This document shows positions 61,621-64,000 of a stretch of 64,000 nt of DNA, in pieces; within the stretch, counting starts at the first letter, position 1; each line of letters starts with the position of its first letter. The translations under genes and the position numbers were made by a program. The notes below the pieces were generated by a model that made no database searches, was not told the origin of the DNA, and saw only the letters and a list, made by a program, of their open reading frames with translations. This DNA comes from Streptomyces sp. G-G2 (GTDB taxonomy: Bacteria; Actinomycetota; Actinomycetes; Streptomycetales; Streptomycetaceae). The DNA lies in the NCBI RefSeq assembly GCF_030063135.1, contig NZ_JASISO010000002.1, positions 264,866 through 328,865 on the forward strand, written 5' to 3'.

Positions 61621-62778
61621 GCGCGGCCATCCGGGCCGCGATGTCCTGGGCGGTGCTGCGCGGCAGCCCTGGTCGGTGGGTTCACCTGCGCGGGCCTGGC
61701 CGCCGGGGGATCCACGGAGGCCGCCGCCACCGCCGGACTCGGCGTCGTCATGCTCTTCATGCTGGCCGTGGCCCTGCTCGGACCGCTCATCGCCCGCGCC
61801 TGCGCCGTCGTGATCGGCCTCCCGCTGCGCGCCACCGGCCCGGCGGGCGTGCTCGCCGCCGCGAACTCCCGTACCAACGCCCGCCGTCTGGCCTCCGCCA
61901 TCACCCCCATCGTGCTGGCCGTCGCCTTCTCCTCCACCCTGGTCTTCCTCCACACCAGCGAGGACCGCGCCACCGGCCACCAGCAGAACGCGGGCATGCT
62001 CGCCGACCACGTCGTCACCGCCCCGGGCGGCGGCGGCCTCCCCGCCGACACCGCGGCCCGCGCCGCCGCCCTCCCCGGCGTCACCGCGGCCGTTCCCGTC
62101 GGCCACACCTCCGTACTCGCCCTCGTCGGCTCCGGCTCCACCCGCGAACTGCGCTCCGACCCCGCCCAGGTCACCTCCGGCGACCTCACCCCGGTCCAGG
62201 ACCTCCGCGTACGCGGGGGCTCCCTCGCCGCCCTGCGGCCCGGCACCGTCGCCGTCGACCGGGGCCTCGCCGAAGCCGCCGGAGTGCGCCTCGGCGACCG
62301 GATGGACCTGCGGCTCCCCGACGGCTCCCGCGCCACCCCGCAGGTCATCGCCGTCTACAGCCGGGGCCTGGGCTTCGGTGAGATCACCCTCCCGGCCGCC
62401 GACCTGGCCGCGCACCGCACCGCGCCCGCCCCCACCGAACTCCTGGTCCGCGGCATTGACCCCGGCCTGTCCGCGCTCGGCGGCCAGGCCGCCGATCCGG
62501 CGGGCTGGGCGGGCTGGGCGGGCTCCCAGAGCCTGGACCGGCGGGTCGGTGCCTGGGCCAACAACGTCATGGCCGCCGTCCTCGGCGGGTTCGCCGCCCT
62601 CGCCGCCGCCAACACGCTCGCCATGGCCACCCTGGTCCCGATGGCGAAGGCCCTCACCGGCGAGTCCCCGTACATCCCGCCGCTGCTCTACGGCTCCCTC
62701 GCGGCCGCCGCCGTGGCCCTCACCCTCGCCGCCACCGCCCTCCCCACCCGCCACGCCCCGCGCCGCAGGACGGCTTAG
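61617..62778 (+). pseudogene. Collapsed FtsX-family ABC exporter permease
   Basis: Starts at the GTG that overlaps the ATPase stop: SAAIRAAMSWAVLRG is a normal permease N terminus. At about 61665 the homology jumps to another frame (FTCAGLAAGGSTEAAATAGLG, 61681-61743), entering the middle of the protein. From 61750 to 62778 the C-terminal FtsX half is readable, with an extracytoplasmic domain and helices, but a further stretch is missing at about 62610-62640 (AAANTLAMATLVPMAKAL joins two normally distant segments). At least two deletions and one frame change make it non-functional. A frame of 342 residues from ATG 61750 could still be translated. Confidence 0.78.
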
Positions 62779-62786
62779 GGGGCGGG

Positions 62787-63389
62787 TCAGCCGAAGCGGA
62801 TGTGCCGTACGCCGACCAGCGCGCGCCGCAGCCGCCCGCGCAGCGGACCGTCCGGGTCCGGGGTCAGCGACAGGCCCGCGCTCGCCGCGATCCGGTCGGC
62901 GACCCCGGACACGGGCAGCCGGTCCGTCCACAGGTGCTCCGCGAACTCCGGCGCGCGCAGGGCCGCCAGGGCGCCGTCCAGTCGGGAGACGGCGAAACCC
63001 TCGCGCCGCAGACCCCGACCCGGGCCGCGCTCGCGCAGCCGCCGCAGGACGGTCTCCCGCTCGGCCAGCAGGGCGAAGTGCCGTACGTCGTGGCCGCGTT
63101 CCCGCAGCCGCCCGACGGTCCCGGCGAAGTAGCGGGGGTCGGTGACGGTCATGGGGACCAGTACCACCCCCGGGTGGCGCGCGGCGGCCAGGTCCAGCAC
63201 CTCGAACACGCCCTGTCGCCAGGCGGGAAGGTCCTGGAAGTCCCCGCGCAACGCGGGCGGCAGCATCCGGTGCAGACCGAAGCCGACGTGCTCCGGATCG
63301 CACACCACGCTTCCCGGCAGCCGCCGCAGCAGTGCGTGGGCGGTCTGCGTCTTCCCGCCGCCGAAGGGCCAGTCGAGCCAGACGATCAC
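62787..63389 (-). CDS. TmrB-like P-loop ATP-binding protein
   Basis: 200 residues, GTG start overlapping the preceding stop as GTGA. It follows Bacillus TmrB, a tunicamycin-resistance protein, along its length: GGGKTQTAHALLRRL, DPEHVGFGLHRMLPP, FQDLPAWR, VVLVPMTVTDP and VRHFALLAERETVLRRLRER. The P-loop reads DWPFGGGKT, with Trp7 where the first conserved Gly of GxxxxGK(S/T) should be, while Lys13 and Thr14 remain. It may bind nucleotide differently. Homologues are common in Streptomyces and most have no proven resistance role. Likely co-expressed with the lipoprotein gene upstream. Confidence 0.82.
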   Translation of the reverse strand: MIVWLDWPFGGGKTQTAHALLRRLPGSVVCDPEHVGFGLHRMLPPALRGDFQDLPAWRQGVFEVLDLAAARHPGVVLVPMTVTDPRYFAGTVGRLRERGHDVRHFALLAERETVLRRLRERGPGRGLRREGFAVSRLDGALAALRAPEFAEHLWTDRLPVSGVADRIAASAGLSLTPDPDGPLRGRLRRALVGVRHIRFG

Positions 63390-64000
63390 GGCGCGCCCGG
63401 TGCGCCCGGCGCGGCCTGCGCCACCTGCCAGGGGCCGATGGCCAGCTTCCCGGTGTTGCCGAGGTCGAGGGACTGGGTGAGCCGGAGCCGCACCGGTGCG
63501 GCGCCGGGCCGGGCCGTCACGTCGACGTACCAGCCCTCCACGGCGGGAACGTCCACCTCGGTGACCAGGTTCCGCCACAGCAGCGGTACCCGCGCCGAGT
63601 CCCCGGGCCGCAGGACCAGCGGCCGCGGGGGCGCGTCCACGGTGGGCACGCCGGTGGTGATCCCGTCCGCGCCGTGCACCACCGATACCCGAACCGGCCG
63701 TACGTCCTTGCCCAGCACCTGGATCTCCGGGTAGCCGTCCAGGGGGTACGGCCGCGTGCCGCAGTTGACCAGGGTGAGCCCCCCGGCCCGCAGCCCCATC
63801 GCAGCGTCCCCCGGATCCTCGCTCAGCCGTACGCCGCTCTCGGGACACGGATCCCCCGAGGCGCCCGGGGCCGTGCCGGGGGTCGTGCCGGGGGTCTCCG
63901 ACAGCCCGGCGTCCGACGGGTACGGCAGCCCCCGCACGGGCCGCCCGGTCGGCCCCGGCGCAACCGGTGGCGCCGGTGGCGTGTCGCATCCCACCAGCAC
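63386..64000 (-). CDS. DUF4232-type lipoprotein (N terminus cut by window)
   Basis: At least 204 residues, open at the window edge. The visible N terminus LVGCDTPP is a lipobox with the acceptor Cys, so the signal peptide starts beyond 64000 and the protein is an exported lipoprotein. A Pro/Gly/Thr linker (to ~50) is followed by a beta-rich domain with GLTLVNCGTRPYPLDGYPEI and PLVLRPGDSARVPLLW, features of DUF4232. Cys at ~52 and ~80 may form a disulfide. Its stop overlaps the TmrB-like start by 4 bp. Confidence 0.75.
   Translation of the reverse strand: MLVGCDTPPAPPVAPGPTGRPVRGLPYPSDAGLSETPGTTPGTAPGASGDPCPESGVRLSEDPGDAAMGLRAGGLTLVNCGTRPYPLDGYPEIQVLGKDVRPVRVSVVHGADGITTGVPTVDAPPRPLVLRPGDSARVPLLWRNLVTEVDVPAVEGWYVDVTARPGAAPVRLRLTQSLDLGNTGKLAIGPWQVAQAAPGAPGAP

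Noticed and set aside
59860..63303. 1147-residue minus-strand frame across the SpoIIE-type phosphatase and exporter relics
   Set aside because: Antisense shadow; Gly/Ala/Asp repeats only, while the plus strand has phosphatase motifs.

Overview
The window is very GC-rich with a strong third-codon GC bias, many GTG starts and long spurious antisense frames. The gene content is that of a Streptomyces chromosome: a csnR-K-type chitosan-oligosaccharide operon, a PknG-type kinase locus, SpoIIE-type phosphatase, a mycothiol-type oxidoreductase, EttA and an Fe superoxide dismutase. No rRNA, tRNA, CRISPR array, IS element or phage gene was recognised, so it reads as a mostly core region with local decay.

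Layout. 1-6.9 kb: end of a membrane protein, a PAP2-lipid kinase fusion, EttA, a thioesterase operon, a truncated globin and a PIMT-like methyltransferase. 6.9-17.3 kb: a seven-gene minus-strand signalling operon reading GlnX-like receptor, GlnH-like binding protein, coiled-coil protein, PknG-like kinase, PP2C phosphatase, von Willebrand A protein, FHA protein. It extends the mycobacterial glnX-glnH-pknG amino-acid-sensing operon with its own phosphatase and phosphopeptide reader. 17.5-24.4 kb: a minus-strand csn operon (ROK repressor, binding protein, two permeases, GH4 enzyme, amino-sugar kinase) with a candidate ROK operator upstream. 24.5-29.2 kb: MscS channel, HNH nuclease, a dispersed inverted-repeat element, a 44-residue repeat peptide in front of malQ, and a small membrane protein. 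29.4-34.2 kb: divergent MarR/MFS pair, two EamA exporters and a LysR regulator.

34.3-49.5 kb: two aminopeptidase N paralogues flank asd, a decayed M28 aminopeptidase, a large secreted subtilase, a CGNR regulator divergent from a VOC/PPOX pair, and an AbiEi-like nuclease. A second copy of the inverted-repeat element lies in front of the second pepN stop. 49.6-57 kb: thioredoxin-fold oxidoreductase, sodF, three amino-acid permease paralogues and bioY, separated by strong terminators. 57-64 kb: rpiB, Nei-type glycosylase, Eis-like acetyltransferase, SpoIIE-type phosphatase, the collapsed remains of a MacB/FtsX-type ABC exporter, a TmrB-like P-loop protein and a truncated DUF4232 lipoprotein.

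The most interesting items are the expanded PknG operon, the nested inverted-repeat family, the peptide upstream of malQ, and the two decaying loci (M28 peptidase, ABC exporter). All functions are inferred from sequence motifs and gene order recognised by eye; no database search was run.
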